Shown here: one piece after another, positions 36,470 through 45,508 of the stretch | How the letters are laid out: every line of letters starts with the position of its first letter | Position numbering within the stretch: the stretch's first letter is position 1 | DNA from: Ga0077527 sp964533495 | GTDB taxonomy: Bacteria; Pseudomonadota; Gammaproteobacteria; Burkholderiales; SG8-41 | DNA: 61,737 nucleotides | Reading direction: 5' to 3' | Assembly: GCA_964533495.1 (NCBI GenBank) | Contig: CAZHJU010000017.1 | Span: forward strand, 1-61,737 | Made by a program: the position numbers and the translations under genes | The notes under the pieces: model-generated | Told to the model about the DNA's origin: nothing | Seen by the model: only the letters and a program-made list of their open reading frames with translations | The model's database searches: none

Positions 36470-37969
36470 TCAGGCCGCGCGGCTGCGCAATGCTGCCATC
36501 CCCCTGCCGATGAGCGGCCACACCAGCATCAACAGGCCCAGTCCCATGATGCTGCCGACCAGCCAGTTGGAGAAGAAAATCCGCAGGTCGCCCTGCGAAA
36601 TCAGCATCGACTGGCGGAAGGCATCTTCCGCCTGGTCACCCAGCACCAGCGCAAGCACCAGCGGTGCCAGCGGATAGGATAGCTTCTTGAAGGCGTAACC
36701 GAGGACGCCGAACAGCAGCATGAACCAGATGTCGAGCATCGCGTTGTTCACCGTGTAGGCGCCAATCGCGCAGATGACGATGATCACCGGCGCCACGATG
36801 GAGAAGGGAATCCGCAGGATCGCCGCGAACAGGGGAACGCAGGTCAGCACGATGATCAGGCCGACGACGTTGCCGAGATACATGCTGGCGATCAGGCCCC
36901 ACACGAAATCCTTCTGCTCGACGAACAGCAGCGGCCCCGGCTGCAGGCCCCAGATCAGCAGGCCGCCGAGAAGAACCGCCGCCGTGGGAGAGCCCGGGAT
37001 GCCGAGCGACAGCATCGGCAGCAGCGCCGCGGTGCCGGCGGCATGCGCCGCGGTCTCGGGCGCGATGATGCCCTCCTGCACGCCATTGCCGAATTTCTGT
37101 CCGTCGGGCGACATGCGCTTGGCAATGCCATAACTCATGAACGAGGCGGGCGTCGCGCCTCCCGGCGTGATGCCCATCCAGCAGCCGATGACGCAGCTGC
37201 GCAGCGAGGTCAGCCAGAACCGGGGCAGTTTTTTCCAGGTCTCGAACACGATGCGCGTATTGATCTTCGCGCTGCGCCCCTGGAACGACAGCCCCTCCTC
37301 CATCGACAGCAGTATTTCGCCGATGCCGAACAGGCCGATCACCGCGATCAGGAAATCAAAGCCGCGCATCAGCTCGTGCCAGCCGAATATGAGGCGCAAC
37401 TGGCCGGTCACCGTATCGATGCCGACCGCGGCCAGGCCGAAACCGAGCATCATCGCGGCAAGAATCTTGAACGGCGGCTCCTTGCCCATGCCGATGAAGC
37501 TGCAGAACGTCAGGAAAAACACCGAGAAGAATTCAGGCGGACCGAACTGCAGCGCGAATTTCGCGACCAGCGGCGCAAGAAAGGTGATCATCACCACGGC
37601 GAACAGGGCGCCGACGAAGGAGGACGTGAAGGCCGTGGTCAGCGCCTCCCCCGCCTTGCCCTGCTGCGCCATCGGGTAACCGTCGAAGGTGGTCGCCACG
37701 GACCACGGCTCGCCCGGGATGTTGAACAGGATCGAGGTGATCGCTCCGCCGAACAGCGCCCCCCAGTAGATGCAGGACAGCATGATGACCGCCGAGGTTG
37801 GCGGCATCGTGAAGGTGAGCGGAAGCAGGATCGCGATGCCGTTGGCGCCGCCCAGGCCGGGCAGCACGCCGATCAGCACGCCCAGTATGATGCCGACAGC
37901 CATCAGCATCAGGTTGAACGGCGTCAATGCCACGGAAAACCCGTGCATCAAAGCATTGATTTCTTCCAA
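36470..37969 (-). CDS. tctA: Tripartite tricarboxylate transporter large membrane subunit TctA
   Basis: A 499-residue permease with about 12 helices and TctA signatures GVLIGVLPGLGGANGIAILL, YWGALFGGAITSILFNIPGE and GITPGGATPASFMSYGIAKR. It works with TctB and the periplasmic receptor TctC encoded upstream. The usual TTT substrates are di- and tricarboxylates. Its place among oxalate genes, with an oxalate-type operator before tctC, suggests oxalate uptake; this is an inference. Confidence 0.95.
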   Translation of the reverse strand: MEEINALMHGFSVALTPFNLMLMAVGIILGVLIGVLPGLGGANGIAILLPLTFTMPPTSAVIMLSCIYWGALFGGAITSILFNIPGEPWSVATTFDGYPMAQQGKAGEALTTAFTSSFVGALFAVVMITFLAPLVAKFALQFGPPEFFSVFFLTFCSFIGMGKEPPFKILAAMMLGFGLAAVGIDTVTGQLRLIFGWHELMRGFDFLIAVIGLFGIGEILLSMEEGLSFQGRSAKINTRIVFETWKKLPRFWLTSLRSCVIGCWMGITPGGATPASFMSYGIAKRMSPDGQKFGNGVQEGIIAPETAAHAAGTAALLPMLSLGIPGSPTAAVLLGGLLIWGLQPGPLLFVEQKDFVWGLIASMYLGNVVGLIIVLTCVPLFAAILRIPFSIVAPVIIVICAIGAYTVNNAMLDIWFMLLFGVLGYAFKKLSYPLAPLVLALVLGDQAEDAFRQSMLISQGDLRIFFSNWLVGSIMGLGLLMLVWPLIGRGMAALRSRAA

Positions 37970-37997
37970 TTGGGAGTCCCCTTGAGCTCGTGTGTTC

Positions 37998-38522
37998 TCA
38001 GTAACCGATCAGGGCCAGGGGGTTGTACAACCCCTTGTACAGCAGGACCTTGAACCATATTTCGAATGCGACGAACACCGTCGCGCTGACGGCGATGCCG
38101 AGGAGGATGCTCTTGATCCAGCCGTACTTGCCAAGCCAGATCATGAACACTGCAATGTAAACGGCTGACGCCACATAGATGCCGATCAGCTGGATGCCAA
38201 GCACGAAAAACACTGCCGGAATCAGAACCATCGACACCAGCTTCAGCTGCGCCCACTCGACAAAAATCTTGTCCGCGGCCGCCTTGTTGAGCAGCGCCTG
38301 CACCAGCGTCACCGCGCTGGAAACGCTGATGAACAGCCCGATGTAAAACGGGAAATAACCCGCCTGGGGGCCGTCTGAAAGCCAGCGCACCCCCAGACGG
38401 ACGCTGTCGTAGACAACCAGTCCGCCGAGCAGCATCAGGAACAGGGCAATCGCTATTTCCGCCGCCCTCGACGATATGCCCGACGGGCGTTCGGCGGCAG
38501 CGGAACTGTCTTTTTCTTCCAT
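37998..38522 (-). CDS. tctB: Tripartite tricarboxylate transporter small membrane subunit TctB
   Basis: Start chosen at ATG 38522 (174 aa); upstream frame is non-homologous. It has four predicted helices, beginning with AAEIAIALFLMLLGGLVVYD, and the family segment GPQAGYFPFYIGLFISVSS. It lies between tctC and tctA. TctB is the poorly conserved small subunit of TTT systems. Confidence 0.92.
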   Translation of the reverse strand: MEEKDSSAAAERPSGISSRAAEIAIALFLMLLGGLVVYDSVRLGVRWLSDGPQAGYFPFYIGLFISVSSAVTLVQALLNKAAADKIFVEWAQLKLVSMVLIPAVFFVLGIQLIGIYVASAVYIAVFMIWLGKYGWIKSILLGIAVSATVFVAFEIWFKVLLYKGLYNPLALIGY

Positions 38523-38618
38523 GGACTTGGCCTGGGATTTGGTGGAACGGAAAGCCGGGCGCGAACCCGTACTGCAGACCCCGGCTCCGCGTCGCGCGCG
38601 GAACCGGGGCAATGCCGG

Positions 38619-39632
38619 TCAGGGCTTGGCGAGGAAGCCCGCTTCCTTCATCAGGTCGCGATGCAGCGATTCCGCTTTCGCCACCCAGTCGGCATAGGCC
38701 TTGCCGGTCATGAAGGTCTGGTTGAACGCGCCGTCCTCCATGAATTTTTTCCATTCCGGAGTGGCGCGAACCTTGTTGAAGAGGTCGACGTAGAAGTTCA
38801 CGACCTCGGGCCCGACGCCGGCCGGCATGAAGATGCCGCGCAGCATCACGTAATCCATCGGGATGCCGGCCTCCTTGCAGGTCGGAATGTCATTCCAGGA
38901 CTGGGTGTCCGTCACCTTGGCCTTGTACGGCATGCGCTCGTCGTCAAACACGCACAGCGCGCGCAGCTTGCCCGCGCGCCATTGCGCCACCGCCTCGATC
39001 GGGTTGTTGACGGTGGAGTTGACATGCTTGCCGACCAGCTGCGTCGCCACCGCACCGCCGCCCTTGAACGGGATGTAGGTGAACTTCACGCCGGCCGCCT
39101 TCTCGATCGCCACGGTGATGATCTGGTCCTCCTGCTTGGAGCCGGTGCCGCCCATCTTGAACACGTTGGCGCCCGCCTTCTTCACTGCGTCCAGGTATTC
39201 CTTGGGCGTCTTGTACGGATCCTCGGCATTGACCCACAGCACGAAGTTGTCCAGCGACAGCATCGCCACCGGGGTCAGGTCCTTCCAGTTGAACGGCACC
39301 CCGGTCGCCATCGGCGTCGTGAACAGGTTCGACAGCGTGATGATGATCTTGTGCGCGTCGCCCTTGGCCGACTTCACTTCGAGGAAGCCTTCGGCGCCCG
39401 CGCCGCCCGATTTGTTGACGGGGATCAGCGGCTGCTTCATCAGGTTGTGCTTGGCGACAATGCCCTGTATCAGGCGGGCCATCTGGTCGGCACCGCCGCC
39501 GGTGCCGGCGGGAATGACGAACTCGACGGGCTTGGACGGCTCCCATGCCGCAACCGGCGCGGATGCGGCAACCAGCCCGAAAGCCGCAACGAGCGGCAGC
39601 AGGCCGCGGGACAGTACGCGTTGGATACCCAT
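38619..39632 (-). CDS. tctC: Bug/TctC-family periplasmic substrate-binding receptor
   Basis: Start chosen at ATG 39632 (337 aa), preceded by AAGGAGGAG. The signal peptide ends near PVAAWEPS. Family motifs are KPVEFVIPAGTGGGADQMAR and FTYIPFKGGGAVATQLVG. It is the first gene of the tctCBA operon; an operator-like palindrome lies 121 bases upstream. Confidence 0.94.
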   Translation of the reverse strand: MGIQRVLSRGLLPLVAAFGLVAASAPVAAWEPSKPVEFVIPAGTGGGADQMARLIQGIVAKHNLMKQPLIPVNKSGGAGAEGFLEVKSAKGDAHKIIITLSNLFTTPMATGVPFNWKDLTPVAMLSLDNFVLWVNAEDPYKTPKEYLDAVKKAGANVFKMGGTGSKQEDQIITVAIEKAAGVKFTYIPFKGGGAVATQLVGKHVNSTVNNPIEAVAQWRAGKLRALCVFDDERMPYKAKVTDTQSWNDIPTCKEAGIPMDYVMLRGIFMPAGVGPEVVNFYVDLFNKVRATPEWKKFMEDGAFNQTFMTGKAYADWVAKAESLHRDLMKEAGFLAKP

Positions 39633-39980
39633 GTGACTCCTCCTTATCAATTGACCGACGGGTGCTGAGTTATATCTGCGATTGTGGCCGCAACCCAACT
39701 TTATTAGAAACGTCGTGGCAGTCCATTCTTCCGCCTTGTCCCGGCAAAAGAATTGACCGGAATCAAGAATCGGGCATATCCATCATCAGGAACAGGGTCA
39801 TGAATGCGGGCCGCTGATGCCCGGCCTGCCGGCGGCAGGCGGTCGCGCCGGACGCACCGACTCCGCTCCGAAAGGCAGCCCCGGCATCACACCAAGGCCG
39901 TCAACCCTAAAAACTTCTTATAAAACAATGATTTATAGAATATCTGCGCCCTGCCGCCCGACAGCAGGATGCGGTCGCCA
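39633..39980. other. uspA-tctC intergenic region
   Basis: 348 bases with no supported gene. It contains the TTGACCGGAATCAA operator at 39753-39766 (promoter region of tctCBA) and a copy of the dispersed AT-rich motif at 39919-39946. The small open frames here look like chance. Confidence 0.55.
39753..39766. promoter_or_regulatory. Palindromic operator upstream of tctCBA
   Basis: TTGACCGGAATCAA. One half-site is TTGAC and the other ATCAA, one mismatch from the perfect palindrome seen at the other three sites. It lies 121 bases before the tctC start codon, on the promoter side. Confidence 0.7.
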
Positions 39981-40409
39981 TCAGCGGATGAGCGTTACCG
40001 GAACATCGGTCAGATGCAGCACCTTGGTCGCGACGGAACCCAGCACCAGCCCGGACACCGAGCCCAGCCCCCGGCTGCCCATCAGGATCTGGTCACAGTG
40101 CTTGGATTTCGCATATTCGACGATCACTCCAGCCGGATCCCCGACCCCGATGTGATGGGCATAAGCCACGCCCACCGCGTCGAGTTTTCCCCGGGCCTGC
40201 TTCAGTGCCGTGGCGCCCTCCTCGCGGTAATACTCGTTCAGCGACTCGGCGCTGATGAACATCTTCACGTTGACGCCGGCGATGGGCATCTGCACGTTGA
40301 GCAGCACCACCTCGACCGGCTCCTTGTACCAGGCGCTTGTCCGGGCCAGGAAATCGATCACCCGGCCGGAGTTTTCCGATCCATCAACCGCTATCAGTAT
40401 CTTCGGCAT
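39981..40409 (-). CDS. Universal stress protein (UspA family)
   Basis: Start chosen at ATG 40409 (142 aa). The fold begins MPKILIAVDGSENSGRVIDF, and the C-terminal ATP-binding loop MGSRGLGSVSGLVLGSVATK has the G-x2-G-x9-G(S/T) signature of ATP-binding Usp proteins. It lies 10 bases after the TerC gene and is probably co-transcribed. The role is general stress adaptation; the specific cue is unknown. Confidence 0.93.
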   Translation of the reverse strand: MPKILIAVDGSENSGRVIDFLARTSAWYKEPVEVVLLNVQMPIAGVNVKMFISAESLNEYYREEGATALKQARGKLDAVGVAYAHHIGVGDPAGVIVEYAKSKHCDQILMGSRGLGSVSGLVLGSVATKVLHLTDVPVTLIR

Positions 40410-40419
40410 TTCTTTCCTC

Positions 40420-41148
40420 TCAGTCCTGTTTCGGCTTGGATTCCGCCAGATCGATCGGTGCGGCGGCCGCAGCCACCGGACTCCGGCGGGCAACCATTAT
40501 CTTTCCGACGATCACCACGAAGGCCGCACCCATGATCGGCCCGCCATACTTGAGCCAGGCCGCATTGGCCATCACCCAGTCCTTGACCACGATGTCGTGC
40601 ACCAGCATGTCGCCGCCGATCCAGCCGAGCAGCGCCGCGCCGCCGACGATCACGATCGGAAAACGGTCCATCAGCATCAGCACGAGCTTGCTGCCCCAGA
40701 CGATGATGGGCACGCTGACCACCAGGCCGAACACGACAAGGCTGATACTGTCCTTGGCCGCCCCGGCAATCGCGATCACGTTGTCCAGGCTCATCACCGC
40801 GTCGGCCACGATGATGGTCTTGATCGCGCCCAGCAGATTGCTGCTGGCATTGATCTCGTGCCCGCCTTCGTCCTGCGGCATCATCAGCTTGAGGCCGATC
40901 CAGAACAGCAGGATGGCGCCGACGATCTTCAGGTACGGAATCTGCAGCAATTGCAGCGCGAAAAAGATCAGGACCACGCGCAGCGCGATCGCGCCGAACA
41001 CGCCCCAGAAAATCGCCTTCCCGCGCTGATTCAGCGGCAGGCGCCGCGAGGCGAGGGCGATAACCACTGCGTTGTCCCCGCCGAGAACGATGTCGATGGC
41101 AATGATCTGGAGAACGGCAACCCAGAATGCCGATGAGCCAAGGTCCAT
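40420..41148 (-). CDS. TerC-family integral membrane protein (YjbE-like)
   Basis: A 242-residue protein with about seven helices. The paired acidic motifs are IDIVLGGDNAVVIALAS and ADAVMSLDNVIAIAGAA, typical of TerC/YjbE membrane proteins. These are linked to metal, often manganese, efflux during protein secretion. It precedes uspA. Confidence 0.92.
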   Translation of the reverse strand: MDLGSSAFWVAVLQIIAIDIVLGGDNAVVIALASRRLPLNQRGKAIFWGVFGAIALRVVLIFFALQLLQIPYLKIVGAILLFWIGLKLMMPQDEGGHEINASSNLLGAIKTIIVADAVMSLDNVIAIAGAAKDSISLVVFGLVVSVPIIVWGSKLVLMLMDRFPIVIVGGAALLGWIGGDMLVHDIVVKDWVMANAAWLKYGGPIMGAAFVVIVGKIMVARRSPVAAAAAPIDLAESKPKQD

Positions 41149-41295
41149 GTTTTTTCTCTACCCGTGCCAGTTAAAAATGTGTTTGGGGCACAGCCTTGTC
41201 CCCGGATGCAGGCGGGCAGGCCGGCGAACCGAACCGCGCGCTGCACGCCGCCGCCCTGAACGGGGCAGCGGCGCCGGGTCAATCATAACAAACAA

Positions 41296-42969
41296 TCAGA
41301 ACAGGCCAACCACCTTGCCGTCGTCGGTCAGATCGATGCGCTCCGAGGACGGCACCTTGGGCAGGCCCGGCATGGTCATGATGTCGCCGCAGATCATCAC
41401 GATGAACTCCGCGCCGGCGGCAAGCCGCACCTCCCGGATGTTGACGACGTGGCCGCTCGGTGCGCCGCGCACGCTCGCATCCGTGGAAAACGACGACTGG
41501 GTCTTGGCCACGCACACCGGATAGTGGCCGTAACCGCCCTCCTGCAGGTCCCTGATGCGGTTGCGCACCTTGGTGTCGGCGGTGATGTCGGCCGCGCCGT
41601 AGACCTTGGTCGCGATCTTCTTCATCTTTTCCCACAGCGGATCGCTGTCTTCGTAGACGAAGGTCGGGCTCGATTTCTGCTCGCACATGTCGACGACGGC
41701 CTTCGCCAGATCCGCGGCGCCCTTGCCGCCCTCGGCCCAGTGGTTGGCGACGACGACCTTGGCGCCGAGCTTGGCGATGCGGTCGGACAGCAGATCCATC
41801 TCGGCCTTGGTGTCGGCCGTGAAGCGGTTCACCGAAACAACGCAGGGAATGCCGTAGACGTTCTTGACGTTGTTGACGTGGCGCTCGAGGTTGACCAGGC
41901 CCTTTTCCAGCGCGGCCAGGTTTTCCTTGTTGAGATCCTCCTTGCCGACGCCGCCGTGGTGTTTCAGCGCGCGCACGGTGGCGACGATCACCGCCGCCGC
42001 GGGTTTCAGCCCGGCCTTGCGGCACTTGATGTCGAGGAATTTCTCGGCGCCGAGGTCGGCGCCGAAGCCGGCTTCGGTGACCACGTAGTCGACGAGCTTC
42101 AGCGCCGCCTTGGTGGCGATCACCGAATTGCAGCCATGGGCGATATTGGCGAACGGGCCGCCGTGGATGAACGCGGCATTGTTTTCCAGCGTCTGCACCA
42201 GGTTCGGCGCCAGTTGGTCCTTCAGCAGCACCGTCATCGCGCCGTGGGCCTTGAGGTCGCGCGCGCGCAGCGGCCTGTTGTCCCGGGTGTAGCCGAAGAC
42301 GATGTTGCCGAGGCGCTCCTTCAGGTCCTTCAGCGAGGTCGCCAGGCAGAAGATCGCCATGACTTCGGAGGCAACGACGATGTCGAAACCGTCCTCGCGC
42401 GGATAGCCGTTGGCGGTGCCGCCGAGCGACACGACGATGTCGCGCAGCGCGCGGTCGTTCATGTCCATCACGCGCTTCCAGGTGATGCGGCGCGGATCGA
42501 TGCCCAGTTCGTTGCCGTGCGCGATGTGGTTGTCGATCATCGCGGACAGCAGGTTGTTCGCCAGCGCGATTGCGCCGAAGTCGCCGGTGAAGTGCAGGTT
42601 GATGTCCTCCATCGGCACCACCTGGGCGTAACCGCCGCCGGCGGCGCCGCCCTTGACGCCGAACACGGGGCCCAGCGAGGGCTCGCGCAGGCAGATCATC
42701 GCCTTCTTGCCGATGTGGTTCAGCGCATCGCCGAGGCCGACCGTGGTCGTGGTCTTGCCTTCGCCGGCAGGCGTCGGGCTGATCGCGGTGACCAGGATCA
42801 GCCTGCCGTCCTTCTTGTCCTTCAGGCTGTCGACATAATCGAGGGAAACCTTCGCCTTGTAGTGCCCGTAGGGCACAAGGTGCTCTTCGGGAATGCCCAG
42901 CTTCTGCGCAACCTTGACGATGCGCTCCATTTTTGCCGCCTGGGCGATTTCGATGTCCGACAGTGCCAT
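41296..42969 (-). CDS. fhs: Formate--tetrahydrofolate ligase
   Basis: Fhs makes 10-formyl-THF from formate, THF and ATP. The 557-residue protein has the nucleotide loop TPAGEGKTTTTVGLGDAL, CLREPSLGPVFGVKGGAAGG, DNHIAHGNELGIDPRRITWK and FIHGGPFANIAHGCNS, all strongly conserved. In this neighbourhood it would capture formate released by Frc/Oxc for one-carbon metabolism. Confidence 0.97.
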   Translation of the reverse strand: MALSDIEIAQAAKMERIVKVAQKLGIPEEHLVPYGHYKAKVSLDYVDSLKDKKDGRLILVTAISPTPAGEGKTTTTVGLGDALNHIGKKAMICLREPSLGPVFGVKGGAAGGGYAQVVPMEDINLHFTGDFGAIALANNLLSAMIDNHIAHGNELGIDPRRITWKRVMDMNDRALRDIVVSLGGTANGYPREDGFDIVVASEVMAIFCLATSLKDLKERLGNIVFGYTRDNRPLRARDLKAHGAMTVLLKDQLAPNLVQTLENNAAFIHGGPFANIAHGCNSVIATKAALKLVDYVVTEAGFGADLGAEKFLDIKCRKAGLKPAAAVIVATVRALKHHGGVGKEDLNKENLAALEKGLVNLERHVNNVKNVYGIPCVVSVNRFTADTKAEMDLLSDRIAKLGAKVVVANHWAEGGKGAADLAKAVVDMCEQKSSPTFVYEDSDPLWEKMKKIATKVYGAADITADTKVRNRIRDLQEGGYGHYPVCVAKTQSSFSTDASVRGAPSGHVVNIREVRLAAGAEFIVMICGDIMTMPGLPKVPSSERIDLTDDGKVVGLF

Positions 42970-43037
42970 GTTGTTCCTCTCCTGAACGTGAATGGGTGCC
43001 CGCTCGCTGCCGCGGGACGTGTTATCGACTTAAAACC

Positions 43038-43290
43038 TTAAACCTTTGCGACCCCGGCCAGCACCTGTCCGCCGCCATAGCTGGAACGCGGCATCAGTTC
43101 GCCGCCCTTCATCACCTTGACCGCGCAGTACTTGAACTCGGGAATCTTGCCAAAGGGATCGAGCGCGGCATTGGTCAGCAGGTTGCCACGGCTTCATAAA
43201 AGCAAAACGGAATGAACACCGCGCCGCGATTCGACGGTGATCACGCCGCCCCCCCTTGGCGCCGATCGCACGCTTGCCGCGCTTGACGAT
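43038..43290 (-). pseudogene. Decayed C-terminal fragment of a formate dehydrogenase alpha subunit
   Basis: Reading the minus strand in more than one frame gives pieces such as VFIPFCFYEA, NLLTNAALDPFGKIPEFKYC and AVKVMKGGELMPRSSYGGGQ, then a stop at 43038-43040. These match the C-terminus of molybdenum formate dehydrogenase alpha subunits (FdhF/FdsA type). The N-terminal ~900 residues are missing and at least two frameshifts occur. It lies 68 bases upstream of fhs and 70 bases after sucD. It appears to be the remains of a formate-oxidising gene lost from the cluster. Confidence 0.8.
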
Positions 43291-43322
43291 GCCGCCTTCC
43301 AAAATGACTCCTCCCCGGGCAA

Positions 43323-43354
43323 CCCGCCTCCGGACCCTGGGATCCGGAGGCGGG
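43323..43354 (-). terminator. Strong hairpin after sucD (terminator-like, no T-run)
   Basis: A perfect 12-bp stem (CCCGCCTCCGGA with its complement) around an 8-base loop. It begins 6 bases after the sucD stop. No clear T-run follows on the minus strand, so it may be a pause or RNA 3'-end-stabilising hairpin rather than a full intrinsic terminator. Confidence 0.65.
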
Positions 43355-43359
43355 CTGGT

Positions 43360-44244
43360 TTACTTCAGCACCGACTTGAGCAGCTTGCCCATCTCGGCCG
43401 GATTCTTCGTGGTACGGATGCCGCACTCTTCCATGACCGTCAGTTTCTCCTCGGCCGTGCCCTTGCCGCCGGAAATGATCGCGCCGGCATGGCCCATGCG
43501 CTTGCCCGGCGGCGCGGTGACGCCGGCGATGAAGCCGACCACCGGCTTTTTCATGTTGGCCTTGACCCAGCGCGCGCACTCTTCCTCGTTCGAGCCGCCG
43601 ATCTCGCCGACCATGATCACGGCCTCGGTCTGCGGATCGTCGTTGAACATCTTCATGACGTCGATGTGCTTGAGGCCGTTGACCGGATCGCCGCCGATGC
43701 CGACGCAGGACGACTGGCCGAGCCCCAGCTCCATCAACTGGCCGACCGCCTCATAGGTCAGCGTGCCGGAACGCGACACCACGCCGATCGGACCCTTCTT
43801 GTGGATATGGCCGGGCATGATGCCGATCTTGATTTCGTCGGGCGTGATCACGCCGGGGCAGTTCGGGCCGACCAGGATGGTGCGGCTGCCATTTTTCTGC
43901 ATCTTGTCCTTCAGGCGGACCATGTCGCGCACCGGAATGCCCTCGGTGATGCAGATCACCAGATCGAGATCGGCGTCCACGGCCTCCTCGATCGCCGCGG
44001 CGGCGAAGGGCGGCGGCACGTAGATCACCGATACGTTGGCGCCGGTGGCGTCCTTCGCCTCGCGCACCGAGTTGAAAATGGGAATGCCTTCGTAGCTCTG
44101 GCCGCCTTTTTTGGGCGTCACGCCGGCAACGTAGCAGTTCTTGCCGTTGGCGTATTCCTTGCCGGTCTTGGTGTGGAACATGCCGGTCTTGCCGGTGATG
44201 CCCTGGGTCATCACGCGGGTGTTCTTGTCGATCAGGATGGACAT
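43360..44244 (-). CDS. sucD: Succinyl-CoA ligase alpha subunit
   Basis: A 294-residue subunit with the CoA-binding Rossmann part (VMTQGITGKTGMFHTKTGKE) and the phospho-His region GHAGAIISGGKGTAEEK. Length and sequence match SucD of Burkholderiales. Its start overlaps the sucC stop by one base, so the two subunits are coupled. It carries out the succinyl-CoA/succinate step with ADP or GDP. Confidence 0.96.
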   Translation of the reverse strand: MSILIDKNTRVMTQGITGKTGMFHTKTGKEYANGKNCYVAGVTPKKGGQSYEGIPIFNSVREAKDATGANVSVIYVPPPFAAAAIEEAVDADLDLVICITEGIPVRDMVRLKDKMQKNGSRTILVGPNCPGVITPDEIKIGIMPGHIHKKGPIGVVSRSGTLTYEAVGQLMELGLGQSSCVGIGGDPVNGLKHIDVMKMFNDDPQTEAVIMVGEIGGSNEEECARWVKANMKKPVVGFIAGVTAPPGKRMGHAGAIISGGKGTAEEKLTVMEECGIRTTKNPAEMGKLLKSVLK

Positions 44245-45413
44245 CAGTTCTTCCCCTTCGCTGCCGCCACGACCTTCTGCGCGGCGTCAGCCATGTTGTT
44301 TCCGGAAATGATCGGCAGCCCCGATTCCGCGAGGATCTTCTTGCCGAGTTCGACGTTGGTGCCCTCGAGGCGCACCACCAGCGGCACGCCCAGGCTGACC
44401 TGGCGCGCCGCGGCGACCACGCCCTGCGCGATCACGTCGCATTTCATGATGCCGCCGAAGATGTTGACCAAGATCGCCTTCAGCTGCGGATTGCGCAGCA
44501 TGATCTTGAACGCCTCGGTGACCTTTTCCGCGGTGGCGCTGCCGCCGACGTCGAGGAAGTTGGCGGGCTGGCCGCCGTAGAGCTTGATGATGTCCATCGA
44601 CGCCATCGCCAGGCCGGCGCCGTTGACCAGGCAACCGATATTGCCGTCGAGCTGGATGTAGTTGAGGTCGTGCTTCGAAGCCTCGACCTCCGCCGGATCC
44701 TCCTCGTCGAGGTCGCGCAGCGCGACGATGTCGGGATGGCGGAACAGCGCGTTGTTGTCGAAATCGATCTTGGCATCCAGCGCGACGACCTTGCCATCGC
44801 CGGTCAGGATCATCGGATTGATCTCGGCCAGCGACGCGTCGGTGTCGTCGAAAGCCTTGTAGAGGGCCTGCAGGATCGCGCGCGCCTGCGGCACCGAGGC
44901 TTCGGGCACGCCGATCTTGCGCGCCACGTCGTCGGCATCGGCCGCGGCCAGGCCCGATACCGGGTCGATCACGACCTTGTGGATCTTCTCGGGCGTCTTT
45001 GCGGCCACCTCCTCGATGTCCATGCCGCCTTCGCTGGAAGCCATCAGCACCGCGCGCTGGCTGCCGCGGTCGATCACCAGGCCGACATATAGCTCTTTCT
45101 TGATGTCGGCGCCCTCCTCGATCAACAGCCTGCGCACCTTCTGGCCCTCGGGACCGGTCTGGTGTGTCTTCAGCTGCATGCCCAGGATCGAGGACGCATG
45201 GGTCTTCACTTCGGCGGGCGACTTCGCGACCTTCACGCCGCCGCCCTTGCCGCGGCCGCCGGCATGGATCTGTGCCTTGACCACCCAGACGCTGCCGCCC
45301 AGTTTGGCCGCTGCGCCGACCGCTTCATCCACCGTGAAACACGGGATGCCGCGCGGCGTGGTGACGCCATATTTGCGCAGGATTTCTTTTGCCTGATATT
45401 CGTGGATTTTCAT
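44244..45413 (-). CDS. sucC: Succinyl-CoA ligase beta subunit
   Basis: Start chosen at ATG 45413 (389 aa, MKIHEYQAKEILRKYGV), the conserved family start. It has an ATP-grasp domain with VKAQIHAGGRGKGGGVK and the C-terminal CoA ligase domain GNIGCLVNGAGLAMASMDII. Sequence details favour genuine SucC over malate thiokinase MtkA. An oxalate-type operator at 45495-45508 lies 82 bases upstream. A role in supplying or recycling succinyl-CoA during growth on oxalate is an inference. Confidence 0.95.
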   Translation of the reverse strand: MKIHEYQAKEILRKYGVTTPRGIPCFTVDEAVGAAAKLGGSVWVVKAQIHAGGRGKGGGVKVAKSPAEVKTHASSILGMQLKTHQTGPEGQKVRRLLIEEGADIKKELYVGLVIDRGSQRAVLMASSEGGMDIEEVAAKTPEKIHKVVIDPVSGLAAADADDVARKIGVPEASVPQARAILQALYKAFDDTDASLAEINPMILTGDGKVVALDAKIDFDNNALFRHPDIVALRDLDEEDPAEVEASKHDLNYIQLDGNIGCLVNGAGLAMASMDIIKLYGGQPANFLDVGGSATAEKVTEAFKIMLRNPQLKAILVNIFGGIMKCDVIAQGVVAAARQVSLGVPLVVRLEGTNVELGKKILAESGLPIISGNNMADAAQKVVAAAKGKN

Positions 45414-45494
45414 GTGTAGTTCCGCGTGATGAATGGGCAGCGTCACCGGATTCTGCAGGGACGCCAATCTATTACAGTGAACTCGGCAGCAGCC

Positions 45495-45508
45495 TTGACC
45501 GCAGTCAA
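45495..45508. promoter_or_regulatory. Palindromic operator upstream of sucCD
   Basis: TTGACCGCAGTCAA, identical to the 14-bp site in the frc/regulator intergenic region 12 kb away. It lies 82 bases before the sucC start codon. Confidence 0.78.

Noticed and set aside
44244..45413. sucC/sucD as malate thiokinase mtkA/mtkB of a serine cycle, because fhs is nearby
   Set aside because: Sequence details match genuine SucC/SucD of Burkholderiales, and no other serine-cycle gene (mcl, hpr, sga) is present.
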